This document shows positions 47,601 to 59,484 of a stretch of 64,000 nucleotides of DNA, in pieces. The stretch covers positions 1 to 64,000 of the forward strand of contig JALECJ010000005.1 of assembly GCA_023515745.1 (NCBI GenBank), written 5' to 3'. A model generated the notes under the pieces. That model was not told the origin of the DNA, did no database searches, and saw nothing but the letters and a program-made list of their open reading frames with translations. Numbering within the stretch: position 1 is the stretch's first letter; each line of letters starts with the position of its first letter. Both the position numbers and the translations under genes were made by a program. The stretch is from Amoeboaphelidium protococcarum (lineage: Eukaryota; Aphelidiomycota; Aphelidea).

Positions 47601-49265
47601 ATGAAGAGAAAGAGCAGTGAAGAGTAGTATTCTTTTACTTCGCAGCAGTAGAGTTCTAAGAATGGTCAACTGGTGGAGGGAGCGGCAGTTGCTGATGAGT
47701 TGAATGGAAATGCTTTCGGTTGGATTGGTAAAGTTTGGAGTTCTATTGTGGGATCTGCGTCTCAGTCTGACAATTCTGTGAGTTATTAAAATGCCTCTGA
47801 AAGCAGCGGCGTAACTAACACCCATCGTGATTCTAATGAGAAGGAGCAGGATAAGGCTGGTGGTCCTTTACAGCCGTATCCCCGTGTAAAGAAGAGAGTA
47901 TCGTTTGGGAATTTGCCTCACTAAAGCGAGAATTCTTATGGTGCTTAGAAGGAGGCCAAGTCAATGTCAACTCTGAAGAGAATAAAGCTGTCCCACAATC
48001 GTGCGAATGAGAAGGATTCATTCTATGAGAGAGTGAGAAGACTAATGCCAAACTATGAAGAAGCTGTGTAAGGTGGATATCAGTCTGGGTAGAGATAGTA
48101 TTAGAAGTTGGTGAAATATGCATTGAATGTTCAAAAGTTTGACCAGCAATTCCATCATCCTGGATAAAGTCGCAGTCGAGTTATTCCTCCTTCTAGCGAT
48201 GCCTTGACGGATTCATCTCTTCTAATGGCGAGTGATATGGACAACTACGGTGGTCGGTCGGTGAGTAGATCAAGTGCTGGTAATGAATCTATGATGAGTG
48301 TCGATTCTGTCTATTCCAATAGAAGTGTGTACCAACCTCCAGAATCTGCTGATCTTAATCGCGGCTATATGCAGAAGGAGTAGCAGTGGATTAAAAAGTT
48401 GAGAAGTGTAATGAACAAGGCGTTAAGAGACGTTTCTAATGCACCAGTACCTGACTTGGAGACTCCATCTTATGATGAGCTGGTGAAGAGCATGAAGAAG
48501 TAAAAGTAGAAGAAGTCTGCTGTGAATGCATTCCCACCGTTGGATGATAAGTAAGCACAAGTTATCTAATCTGCTCTCGCAACTCCAGCTGGCCAGACTA
48601 TAATCAACAAATTCAAGATTATTATTGAGAGCAAGGATTTGAAGACTGTTAGTAAACGCAATTGGCTGAATGATGAGGTTATCAATTTCTACATGGCCAT
48701 GATCATGGATAGAAGTCAAAGATGCGCAGCCACTCTGCCAAATGTGCATGTATTCAACTCCTTCTTCTACCCAAAGTTGATTGAAGATGGATATCCGTCT
48801 TTGCAGAGGTGAACGAGAAAGATCGACTTGCTTGGTAGTGGCAACGCTGCCGGGACAAGTCATAGTGGAGATTATAGTGAGCGACCATATGACATGGTTC
48901 TCATTCCGATCCATCTAGGAGCGCATTGGTGCATGAGCTGCATCGACTTCCGGTAGAAGACTTGTACGTACTATGACAGTCTTCACGGGTCTGGATAGAA
49001 TACATTGAGTGCGCTGCGCCAGTACTTGGAGCAGGAATCACTTGATAAATAGAAGCGGCCCTTTGACTTCACTGGCTGGACATTTCGATGCGATGTCGAT
49101 ATCCCGGCTCAGGAGAATGGCTATGACTGCGGGGTGTTCGCATTGACATTTGCTGAACATCTGAGCCGCGATGCTGATTTTGCATTCACGCAGAAGCACA
49201 TGGGATACATTCGTAGTAAGATTATCTACGAGATTGCGACTGGCTAGTTGCTTATATCTGAATGA
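47601..49265 (+). CDS. ULP1/SENP SUMO protease with an in-frame UGA
   Basis: A 554-codon frame from ATG 47601 to TGA 49263-49265, interrupted by TGA at codon 404 (48810-48812). The C-terminal C48 protease domain is clear: LKTVSKRNWLNDEVINFYMA, VFNSFFYPKLIEDGYPSLQR, then after the TGA TRKIDLL, MVLIPIHLGAHWCMSCIDFR, TYYDSLHG, and ENGYDCGVFALTFAEHLSRD. Catalytic residues His442 and Cys510 lie downstream. In homologues the TGA position is Trp (RRWTKKVD in SENP1). It processes SUMO and removes it from targets. The N-terminus is Ser/Gln-rich with a basic patch. The break could be a sequencing error, a mutation, or UGA read as Trp; without readthrough the enzyme would lose its active site. Confidence 0.9.
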
Positions 49266-49508
49266 TTCCGCATTATTCAGATTGATGGTTTATGATTATT
49301 TATTGGGAAGTTTGTAATTATTATATACAGAGATATACTATTATCAATTGTTCAAGTCCGTACCACCAATTGAATGAACACTTTTAAAGTGACCTGATGC
49401 CACATCATTTATCAGGCAAAGCAATGGATCAAATTATAAAAAAGGCATATTGCGAAAAATATATGTAATTATACGATAAGTCACTGATACAGATCTAATT
49501 GGGACTTT

Positions 49509-51248
49509 TCAATTAGTCTTGTGCAAATCTTTCAGACCACTCAGATGAGTATTCAGCTCGTCCAACTACCAGCGAAGATTGTGATGCTGCAAACATTTTT
49601 CAATGATAAATTGCAATTGATTGACATGCTGAACAAAGTCTGCCTTCCACTCGACAGATGAGAAATCGAATGGATGCCACTGCAGTACAACAGGCGCCAA
49701 CTAATTATTCTGAATCTTTTCCTCTATCAGACGGGCTTTTTACGCCTTTAATTCCGTTCTGTGATTAATAATCAATTCCCAGCTAAAGTTCTCACATGTA
49801 AGTTACAGAATCATGACACCGAGGAGCCAGACGTCGTGATTGCTATGAATTATATCATCAGGTGCATTGTCTCGAGCGTTTACTTCTTTAGGAGATGCTG
49901 AGCCTATGCTCCTAGACAAATCATAATCAATCAGCGTAACGTCATCTCCAGAATTCCAGCAAATATTGGGCGCTCTTATATCGCAATGGCAACTATCTTG
50001 ATTCCTCTATAAATGAATGAGTATACTGACAACTTGGTTTAAAACTTTTAGGAGCTTCTTAAAGTCACGAGGCGGATTATGATACAAGTCGCCAAGCTCA
50101 TAATAAGGCATCTATAACAGCGCATCATCAAAGACCCAGCCATTACAAAGCGACTGATCATTTAAGATTTTAATTTTCACTGGAGTAGCATTAGCAGTCC
50201 AAACACTGTATAGTTTGTAAACATGCCCTTAATTCTTCTAATTCATATCTTTCTAATCATCTTTCCAATCTATCTTATCGCCCCGTTCAATGTATATAGG
50301 ATTGTAGAATGATGGACAGGCAACCAGCTTGGAGGCGTTTAACTGCGGGAACAATTGGCACAGCAAATGCGGAGGAGTCCAACAATACTTGGCAACTGGT
50401 TGATTTAGTTCAAGGGATAGATCTTGCAACTAATCATACACTCTGAGCGCCCACAATACCCAGGATGTCAGACAGTGAGCCATTTACGCGCCAGAGAAGC
50501 GATTAGATCTCCAAATAGTAATGGTGCCAGATTTATAGATATCAAATAAATCAATGCGCAGAATATAGATACTCTTATGCGACATCAGCGGTACATACAC
50601 ATACCACTCTTCCCCAAATATACTGGTCACTGTCCGGCTTGGCAGCATTGGAAATACACGCTACAGAAAACTGACGCCATACAGTCCAGCTTACCTGGTA
50701 TGCTAATCTAGTTTATTCGATAACTCTCTATCCAATTTAACCTCCCCGAGAGGACCAATAACCTACTTACCAGACTTGGACAGAATAAAATCAGGAATGC
50801 TGGCACGAGGGCAATAAACTCTGCTCATCATATAATTGTCTCGTACACTTTAATTTTATCCAACCACATTTCGAGTAATCTCCACGTTTTGCTTCCACTC
50901 ATAGCTGTGAGATCTTCCTTTTAAAGCATTCGTCGCGCATTAAAGCAATGTCATCACATACTTCTAAGTGCCACTCACCTCGGAGTCCTCAGCGAGGCAG
51001 TCCAACTTTTCCAATTCAACGCGCACCAACTCCGCAGCGGATTGCACTTTTTACACGTCATTATCACTATTAAATCTGAGCAGATGGCTTTCACAGGTAA
51101 ATTCCAAATCATCAAATATAGCCATCGCTCCTCCGATATCTATACAGGAGCTTCCAGACGTATCAAGATACACCGGATTATGCTCTCTAGCGTTGACATA
51201 ATCCAAGTCAGTATATCGCGCGATTTCATTTCCAAACTTGTTATTCAT
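49509..51248 (-). CDS. divergent protein-kinase-like protein (FunK1-like)
   Basis: A 579-residue frame without any internal TGA (checked position by position). The C-terminal half carries a kinase catalytic loop with Cys for Arg (CHCDIRAPNICW, Asp about residue 420) and a metal motif LIDYDLSRS in place of DFG, with YELGDLYHNPPRDFKKLL before it and an HDVWLLGVMILQL segment after it. HxDIRxxN and the LIDYD pattern resemble fungal FunK1 and related atypical kinases. The N-terminal half has no recognised domain. Activity is plausible, since catalytic Asp, Asn and metal Asp are kept. Function unknown. Confidence 0.65.
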
Positions 51249-51602
51249 TGTGATTATATACAATATTAAGTCGCCAGCTATTTAAAAGTAAAGAAGTAAC
51301 TGTTGTCAGAAGTTGCGAAGCGCTTATATCAACTACAGATTGATCAAACACGATTGACTGATAGCGTGACGATGGTGCGTAAAAGAGAGATAAAATATGT
51401 GCAAATAACTAATTAGATATGCGATAAGTCAGAGATAAGTAATAACTCCCACTCTAGCATTTCCCTATAGCCAATTCCACCTTCAGTCAATGGGCCATGA
51501 TTCAATCAAATCTGTTTGCGGGCAAGCGCCATACATCTTTTTACTCAAACTTTTGATCAATTTTCAGAGACCAGTGCCATAGTGTAGTGTAAAATTAGAA
51601 TC
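51249..51602. other. divergent intergenic region
   Basis: 354 bases between the kinase-like gene and RSM22, which start in opposite directions; no other feature was seen. Confidence 0.4.
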
Positions 51603-52964
51603 ATGCAGTAAGCGCTGCGGATAGTTACGCGAAAATGCGGATATATGATATAGTTCCCAAAGAGCTTTGATGTTGCAGTGTAAGCTTACATTAAAGAGCG
51701 AGGTGATAATGCCAAGTTGAAGGAAATCAGAGAAGATGTGGAGAGATGGCGTAATGCATTCAACTCTCAGCATTAATCAATCGATATTGTATCATAATCA
51801 GCGTAATCTAAGTAGCTTCCGTCCAGTCCTGTACTCAAGTATAAAGCTGTGAAGAAATAAGTGTTAGAATACGGGCCTAGAGAAGTAGTCGCGTACCTTG
51901 CCTCTAGACTGCCATCAAGTTATGCATTACATCGACGCGTATTGCAAGAGTTGAAAGATCTTGATTCGTAATTTACTCCTCAGTCTGTGATAGACTTTGG
52001 ATGTGGACCTGGTGTAGGACTTATGTCTACTCGTGACGTTTGGTCTAATCATAAGTGTAATGTCCTGGATGAGTATTATGGCATTGACGTGTCGCAACAA
52101 ATGCTTGACGCCGCTGAGTACTTTGGGTAACTGCCACCATTAATAGTTCATGATAATAGCAGCGATAGTGAGCATAGTAGTACAACAAAACTGAGGTTGG
52201 AGCGATATATCAGTTTATCTGACCCAAAAAAGTATAATCTCGCGATATGTGCCAACTTACTGACAGAACTGCCAAGTGATAATTCGCGTAGAATGACGCT
52301 GGATGCTCTGTGGTAAAAAACTGGCAAGTACCTGGTAGTTATCGAGCACGGATCTGCTGAAGGCTTTAGAATAGTAAATGCAGCTCGTGATTATCTTTTA
52401 AACAGGTATGGTCCGAATGCAGAGGGAGAACTGTCAGAATCTTGCTCTGTCATAGCTCCGTGTCCTCATAGCTAAAAGTGCCCCATAAGCTCAAAATAGA
52501 CAGATGATTCACCTGGTGTGTGTAGATTTAAGTAGCGGAATGGTATGTCTCAACTACTGATTAATCTCAAAAAGTCCAAGAGTAATTTTGAGGATTGGAA
52601 TTACTCTTATTTTATAATGCGGAAGAATGAGCGTGTCACTCTTGATAATACTGAGCAGCAAGGTTGTATGAACGATGGACATTCTATTGATCTAGATCAC
52701 AGTCGTATCTTGGGGAAGAAGTTGCGGCAGTCTGGCCTTGTTGAGCTTGAAGTGTGTGCTCCTTCAGGGTAATTAGAGACGATATAATTATCTAAAAGAG
52801 ACGATGGTAAAGATTTATTCAAATTGGCTAGAAAGTCAATTCCTGGCCAGCGTTGGATCAACAATCGTCAATAGACGGTTCCTAATGATGGTACAACAGA
52901 AGTTTAAGCCTAGTCTTAAAATGCAGAAAAGTTGTAAAATTAGAATGATGTGCTATCACAGTGA
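51603..52964 (+). CDS. RSM22/METTL17-like mitoribosome assembly methyltransferase
   Basis: A 453-residue protein, no intron. A basic leader (MQQALRIVTRKCGY) looks like a mitochondrial presequence and begins with a TAA-encoded Gln. The motif YGPREVVAYLASRLPSSYAL and the SAM-binding VIDFGCGPGVGLMSTRDVW follow, then YYGIDVSQQMLDAAEYF. A cysteine cluster, CSVIAPCPHSQKCPI...GVCRFKQR, matches the metal-binding site of Rsm22/METTL17, recently linked to an iron-sulfur cluster in human METTL17. It supports small mitoribosomal subunit assembly. The C-terminus is Gln-rich. Confidence 0.9.
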
Positions 52965-53013
52965 TAGATAAAATGACAATTTAAAGTAATTCAATTTGAT
53001 TGATAATACGATA

Positions 53014-56000
53014 TCAATTGTATTTGCTCAAATCTTTTTCAATATTGCTTAACATGAGACTAAGATCTGTATCTTGGTGACTGGTCAGGAACACTTTATA
53101 TGAACCAAGCAATTCCTACAGCACAAATATGTCCAACTCATCAGGTGACTTTATCCAGACGGAGATTAACTGGAGCAACTTCTCAAGTAAGAACATCTGC
53201 GCTCTGCTATCACTAAAAGGAGCAGGTTTTGACTCGAATAGCTCGTTATACGCACAAACAATATCCTTCTACGAGTACCCGGCAGCTGATAAGATATCAG
53301 GCACCCAGAAGTCTGGCGCGTCCATTTTTGCAGCCTCAGATTCAAATAGAGGTAGAAGATGCTTCAATGGCAGCACAACTTCATTATTTCTGAATTTCTA
53401 ACACAGAAACACCATCACACTATACTTGTCTTCAATTCTTGGCTGTTGATTTAATATGCTCTGCCAAATTGACAGAATCATATCCATATCTTAATGCCCA
53501 GAGGTGGCAATAATCGACAACTTCACCTGATCCAAATTCAACTCCTGAGCCATGTTAAATAGTTCGGTGATGCTGAAAATGCGCAAATTCAAGTTATTCA
53601 GAGTCTATAGATCAACTGAACCAGTTACAGCTTTCAAAAGTTCCCATTACACATTGGCGACATCCAACAAATCTTGCAGTTCTGACACAAACTGTTCATT
53701 AAATCCCTCGGCCATTTTACTCTCCGCAATACTGATGGCTAGGGTGAGCATCTCAATTCTCTTTTCCAAATCTGCCGGATACAGCTCTGAAGTCGCGTAT
53801 TCATACAATTTTTACACGGACTAGACGTACTACTTCTAACTGCGATAATACAAGCTCAGATAAAGACCAAATTCTGCCTTCTCATACTATCTCTTCTCCA
53901 GATATTGCACCAGTTGAAGACATTGCGGCATTTTTACAAAGTATACCAACATTCCCTCTGCCACCATCTGATCATAGAAACGTTCCATAAAATACAAGTC
54001 ATCCTAAGTATTCATCACGGAACTTATAATTGGAGATGACTACAAAACAACATCCAAAGACTACTAAGACTAAGATTTCGCCATGCTTATAAAGTCTCTG
54101 ACCAAATCCAATGCCATTTCATAACAACTCAGCCTGTGTTTTACAGCCACAGGAAACTCTACCGGATTTCCAGCATAAATTTAACGCTGATATCTAGTCA
54201 ACAAATCGTCAGGATCAAACGCCTTTGCACAACCGAGAAGCAATTATAATCCCAGTTCAGGAGCACCATACTATTTGAAAGAAAGGACATAACTTTCCAA
54301 TTGACCAATTCCAATTGAGCCAACAGATTAGTGCAATAGCTGGAAAGCATCATCAATCAACTTTGATGGATCTCCCCTTCTCAGCGGTATGTTCTACAAC
54401 AACTCCCTAGCTTTAAACAGCTTATTATCACTATTCTTGAAGAATTTCGGACACTTTGAAGATAGTTCTTCACACACTGGGGCTACATTAGAATTCTTGA
54501 CGATCATCTAATTAATAAGAGCTTGAATCATCTCTCTCATTTAACTCTAACCTTTAGATGTAGTTAATAGACCACCAATCTCCTACTTGGCAAAATCACC
54601 TGGTCTATCTCCATTCAACTTTTTCCAAAGTCCATCAGCCTTTGGTGGAATAACAATAGATAAACACTGGATGCCCTGACTGAATGTATCAACGACATCG
54701 GCAAACGATTTAATCAACGCCAGTTCTTGTGCATCTGTGACCGATCCAGAACCTTAAATCTACTTAACAAACTAAAGTAATCCAGCAATATTCTGATACA
54801 GTACAGTCAACTCTCCAGACTATTTCAATTTGTTAAATTCAGACAACTAGGCGAACCATGCACATCTAGAAATGCGAGAAAAGTATAAAACCAGCGAGTG
54901 ATATGCAACGCTGAAATATGGCTATATATCAGCTCCCACTCCTGCCATGATTCCACCACCATTATTAAAAGGAGAATATTACTACTGCTGCCCCTACTGT
55001 TACAAAGTCTACTACTAGAATGCACCATCGAACCTTGACTCAAATTACAACTTATTTTAGTATGCGCGCTTGAAAAACAAAGACTAGGCACAAGATTTCA
55101 ACTGATTACTAAACATCTTCATTGAACCAGCAACGGAATCGGACGAATAGACTATAACATTATCAGCAGCGATGGCTATTAACATTGCATGATACTGCTC
55201 CTCTGAGAAAGAGTCAATAAAACGTCTTAAATCCTCCGTCTCTTAGCCGTTGCAGCTCTTGAGCAATTCTATGAGGAAATCAATCGGCCTCTTCTTTATC
55301 GCAGTGTACATGCCTTCATTAGATAGGATTTAATATGCTTCAGAAGTAGTGCAAACCTGCGCACACAGATCATTCAGTCCATTCTCAACACGTTTACTAT
55401 TCGCATTGTACAGCGATGCAAATGACCAGATTCTATCTGAAGTAGGCGAAAAGTTGGCAGCCTCGACAAATCCGCGTCTCTACACCACCGCACCTACATC
55501 CAGAGTACTGAAAAATAAAGCATTTCCATTAATATTAGCTCCAGACAACAGGAAAGATCCGTTGTTATAGAATGCAGTATCGTACGAGGTGAGTGACATC
55601 TCTTCATCCATTGCAGGAAGACTTCGCAAGTGGGCAGCTTTCAACTCTGCTCTCTTATTTCCATCACCCGAGCACTGGTAATAAACTCTGACACCATTTG
55701 AAATGACAGCAAGGAGACAAAGCTCAACTCCACTTGAATACCTGACAGGTGCGATACATTAAATATTCACCACTTCGATATTGTCCTTGATGAGGCCATT
55801 AGATAGAGCTGACACATCATTCCTAACATTAACACTGGACACCTTCTCAAACTTGCCATTCAGAGACAGATAACTACAAACATTACCATTGGCGCTCAGG
55901 GAATACACCAGAGATCTCTGTGTGTCAACCACAAGATCAACTACGGCATCATTCTTCTTCAACTATACAAAAGATGGTAGAAACCAAGAGATTGTAGTCT

Positions 56001-56799
56001 GACTAATATTGGCCAGGTAACACTTTCTCCGGAACCAGCCCTCCTCCATGGCATAATGCAACTAATACAAATCTCCATCCCGACATCCAAGTATAATCCT
56101 GCCTTCAAGTGCTCGGCAGCATAACATGACTAGATCACCCAGTGCACATTTCAAACCAAGATCAAACAGAGTGAGTCCCTCAGGATTACTAGCATTGACG
56201 CCAAGAATCTCGACAAAGGAACGCGTTCCCACCACCAAGAGATACTCCAAGGTGGAAGCATCAACAACCAGATTCTATTGCACATTCTTGTCCACTTTAA
56301 CCAACTCAACAAAGAGCACCAGATCGCTAAGTCCTTCATAGACAAAAAAATCTTGACGCTGCTGTTGAACAAATCTATTACCACCAGAGACAGCAGAACC
56401 AAGACGTTGACCATGACTGGATGGAACGGTGTAGATGTACAATTTATTGTCAATCGATGTCCACACTCTACCCAGCTCTGGAAACTATCCCATAAAGCAC
56501 TTGCTCTCCACTGACTCAATCTGAGATAGTAGAAAACTAGGCAGCGGTTCCATGGACAAGGTGACCAGTGCAGAGTACGGTGAACTATACGCACGCGAAT
56601 CATTGCCACTTACTGAGCCACTTTATTAAATAGGCAGTTGAATAGAATCTTGGATAAGCTTTCGTCCAATATGGCTCACCACTTTATCAAACTCCATCAC
56701 TGACTGCTCTTTGTTCTACAGCCCCAAATTCTACTATCTGACTGAACCGCCATCCGATGTAACCTATGTATTACCACTCTGAAAATTAGGACCCAACAT
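53014..56799 (-). CDS. nucleoporin NUP155/NUP170
   Basis: A 1261-residue protein in one uninterrupted frame, no intron. The N-terminal beta-propeller shows FPELGRVWTSIDNKLYIYTV, LEYLLVVGTRSFVEILGVN and ALEGRIILGCRDGDLYQLHY. A block near the middle reads YAGNPVEFPVAVKHRLSCYE and the C-terminal alpha-solenoid includes YLEKRQYEKAEFGLYLSLYY. This is the arrangement of the NUP155/Nup170/Nup157 inner-ring nucleoporin, which anchors the pore to the membrane. Gln tracts (QQQTLQQQGQQQQYS) near residue 600 are written largely in TAA/TAG. Length is close to the family norm. Confidence 0.88.
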
Positions 56800-57088
56800 T
56801 AAATCACTCTAAATTATATAATACTAAAAAACTGGAATTATACGATCTATTATAAAAGATGATGATCTTTTATAGCAGAAAGACAGTTATTAAAATATTT
56901 AAAAGGAATAACAATGGTACAGTAGGAGGCGAGAGAGACAGAGAGATAAAGAGCTACTGGTAGAGAGAAAACTATTCGTAGGAAAAGACGACCCCGTTGG
57001 TTCATTAGATAGAATTGCCAGTCCGTTTCTCTCCGTCCCCATCCCCTTGCTGTGTTTAAAGAGAAATGATCTCTGAAATCTTTGACTG

Positions 57089-57119
<31 letters not shown>

Positions 57120-57205
57120 ATGAAACTGTTCCTTCTTCTTGTTTTAAACTCTAACGCTTCACCCTTCTATACAATTACACGTTTCTATTATCTGGTATTC
57201 TAAAT
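56800..57205. other. divergent intergenic region with CTTT repeat
   Basis: 406 bases between NUP155 and VPS16, which start in opposite directions. The (CTTT)n microsatellite lies at about 57090-57119 on the VPS16 side. Confidence 0.5.
57090..57119. repeat. (CTTT)n microsatellite
   Basis: Seven or more tandem CTTT units in the intergenic region upstream of VPS16. Confidence 0.9.
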
Positions 57206-59407
57206 ATGAACGATTGGTATTTACTGTAAAATGTGCATTATAGAAAGACTTAGTTGTGGTAGAATGATACCTACAGATTAAACTGGACAGATTTAAAAGT
57301 GGTCATGAATACGAATGGTAGATTGATGGCCATGTACTCTTAGAACGCGGATACCAAGTCTTTGAAAACAACGATTGATGTGCGCACTTTGACTGGTCAT
57401 TTGGTCTCTAGTATTATCATAGATCTGGGTATCATTGTCGGTGTTGGTTGGATCGAAGACGATCTTATCGTTGTGTTGGAGGATGGTTCTATTAGGCGAT
57501 ACTTTTAATCTGCTTCTTCGACCGCATCTGCGTCAAATGGTGATGGCAGTAGTGGGTGGAGTTATGAGATGCATTCCATCATTAAAGATTCTTCAGTAAG
57601 TCTGCTGGATGTACAGTTTAGATTCAAGAAGATTGTGGTGATGACATCGCAATTCAAGTTTATTATGATAGATGATTGCCGCACTATGAGCACTACTCAG
57701 TTGAAGGTTATTCCTCTATTTGAACCTCCATTCTCTTGGTGTATACTCAATTCTGCTACCAAGTCAATTCTCATATCAACCAGGGAGTAGGTGATGCAAT
57801 CCGATATGGATAGCTGCCAAGTTATATGCAGTCCTACACATGCAGTGACCAAGAAGATGTTCTCTGTCAATATGTAGATGGTACTGAGTAACAATGGCAA
57901 GTTGTTGGCGTGTTGCGACACTAATGGACGTGTCAAGGTGCTTAGCTCTGATTATACCAAGCAGTATCTTGACTTTGATACAGAGACTATCCCCCAGTAA
58001 TTGTGTTGGTGTGGTAATGATTCTATTCTCGTGCAGTTGGATGATGGTATGGTACTCATGCTCGGCCCATCGGGGGATTGGATTAAATTTGATTATGGTA
58101 ATAGTTTGGATTCACAGAGTAGTATCATTCCACCTATCTATATGCTTAATGAATTGGATGGCTGCAGAGTTATGCACAACGGGGGGAGTATCGATTTCTA
58201 TAGCAGAGTTTCAGACTCGTAAGAACTAGTTTTTGGTATTGGATCCACTTCAGATGGTGCTCTTCTTTATGACGCTTTTATGAATTTTGAAGCACGTGAT
58301 TGCGCCAGTTTTAACATCATATAGAGCATTAAGGATATGGCTGGTGCTATAGATGTTTTGCTTGATGCCGCTCAAGTCGAACATCATGTATCTGTTCAGA
58401 AGCAGTTGTTGCGAGCTGTAGCTTTTGGACGTTCCTTCCATTCAGATGCGAGTTATGCATCGCAAGAAGCTCAATCATTGATCAAAGACCTCAGAGTGAT
58501 ATCTCAATGTAAAGATGAAGGTTTGTTGTTGACTTATAAGTAGTATCGAGACTTGACACTGGATGGTCTGCTGAGAACTCTACTATGTCTTAATAAACAC
58601 TATCTCGCCATGAAGATTACTCAGTACTGCAATGCTAAAGTGTAGTTTGTAGCCAATGACTGGGCCAAGAAGAAGATTTTATAAAGCAAGTTGAATGATG
58701 AACAGCTGGCCAGTCTTATTTTATAGAAATTGGGGAAAGATGTCTCATTTGCACAACTGGCTCAGGTCGCTTATTAAATTGCTCGGCCGTATCTTGCAAG
58801 TCTTCTGCTGGACAAAGAGCGTAATAGTCGAAATCAGATACCCATGTTGCTGTAAATGAGATAGTATGACAGCGCTTTTGAGAAGGCGATTCAGAGTCAT
58901 GATGCGGACTTTATTTATACAGCCATATTTGACATTCGTCGCAACGTTCCTCTGCCTCAGTTTCTTTAAATGCTGCCAGATTAACCTCTTGCCTAGACTC
59001 TTTATGTTAAATATTTGAAATAGCAGGATATCAATTCACTGTATGATTACTATCATGGTCTAGATGACAAATTGATGAATGCTATCACATTTTTATATTA
59101 AGCCGGATAGTGCACAGATGTAAATGAGCGTTTAGACGCTCTGTAGTCTTCGTACAAGATGTTGAAAAATGTGAAATCCAAGTCTTGGTATTAAAAATCG
59201 GTTGACTCAGAGTGCAAACTTCTAACGCAATAGCTGAAATTGGAAAAGGAGCATGGGTTACATCTGGTAGGCAAGTCTTTGGCAGACACGATACTTGTGA
59301 TGTTACAGAACGGAAAGGACAAAGCTGCATAGAGTTTGAAAAGCAGTTTCAAGATGCCGGATAGACACTTTGAGGCGATCCTCAAGCGGTCAATCACTTA
59401 AAAATGA
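57206..59407 (+). CDS. VPS16: VPS16, core subunit of HOPS/CORVET
   Basis: A 733-residue intron-free protein. The N-terminal beta-propeller (MNDWYLLQNVHYRKTQLW, GVGWIEDDLIVVLEDGSIRR YF) and the C-terminal Vps16 region (DVLLDAAQVEHHVSVQKQLL, RAVAFGRSF, LRVLCCL-like LRTLLCLNKHYLAMKITQYC) match VPS16. The protein is a core of the HOPS and CORVET tethers for endosome-vacuole fusion. Near-conserved HDADFIYTAIFDI and KMPDRHFEAILKRSI end the frame. Many TAG/TAA Gln codons. It is slightly shorter than the human protein. Confidence 0.93.
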
Positions 59408-59484
59408 GAATATAACTAATTAGGAATAGAATTGTAATTTCGCCTCATTTAATACCATTTCATTAAACATGCATATAGAACTTT

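Noticed and set aside
48810-48812. Selenocysteine at the ULP1 UGA
   Set aside because: The homologous residue is Trp, not Cys, and no SECIS-like structure was noticed downstream; error or Trp decoding fits better.
48809-48838. A 30-nt GT...AG intron removing the ULP1 UGA
   Set aside because: It would delete the conserved TRKID segment and is about half the size of every other intron here.
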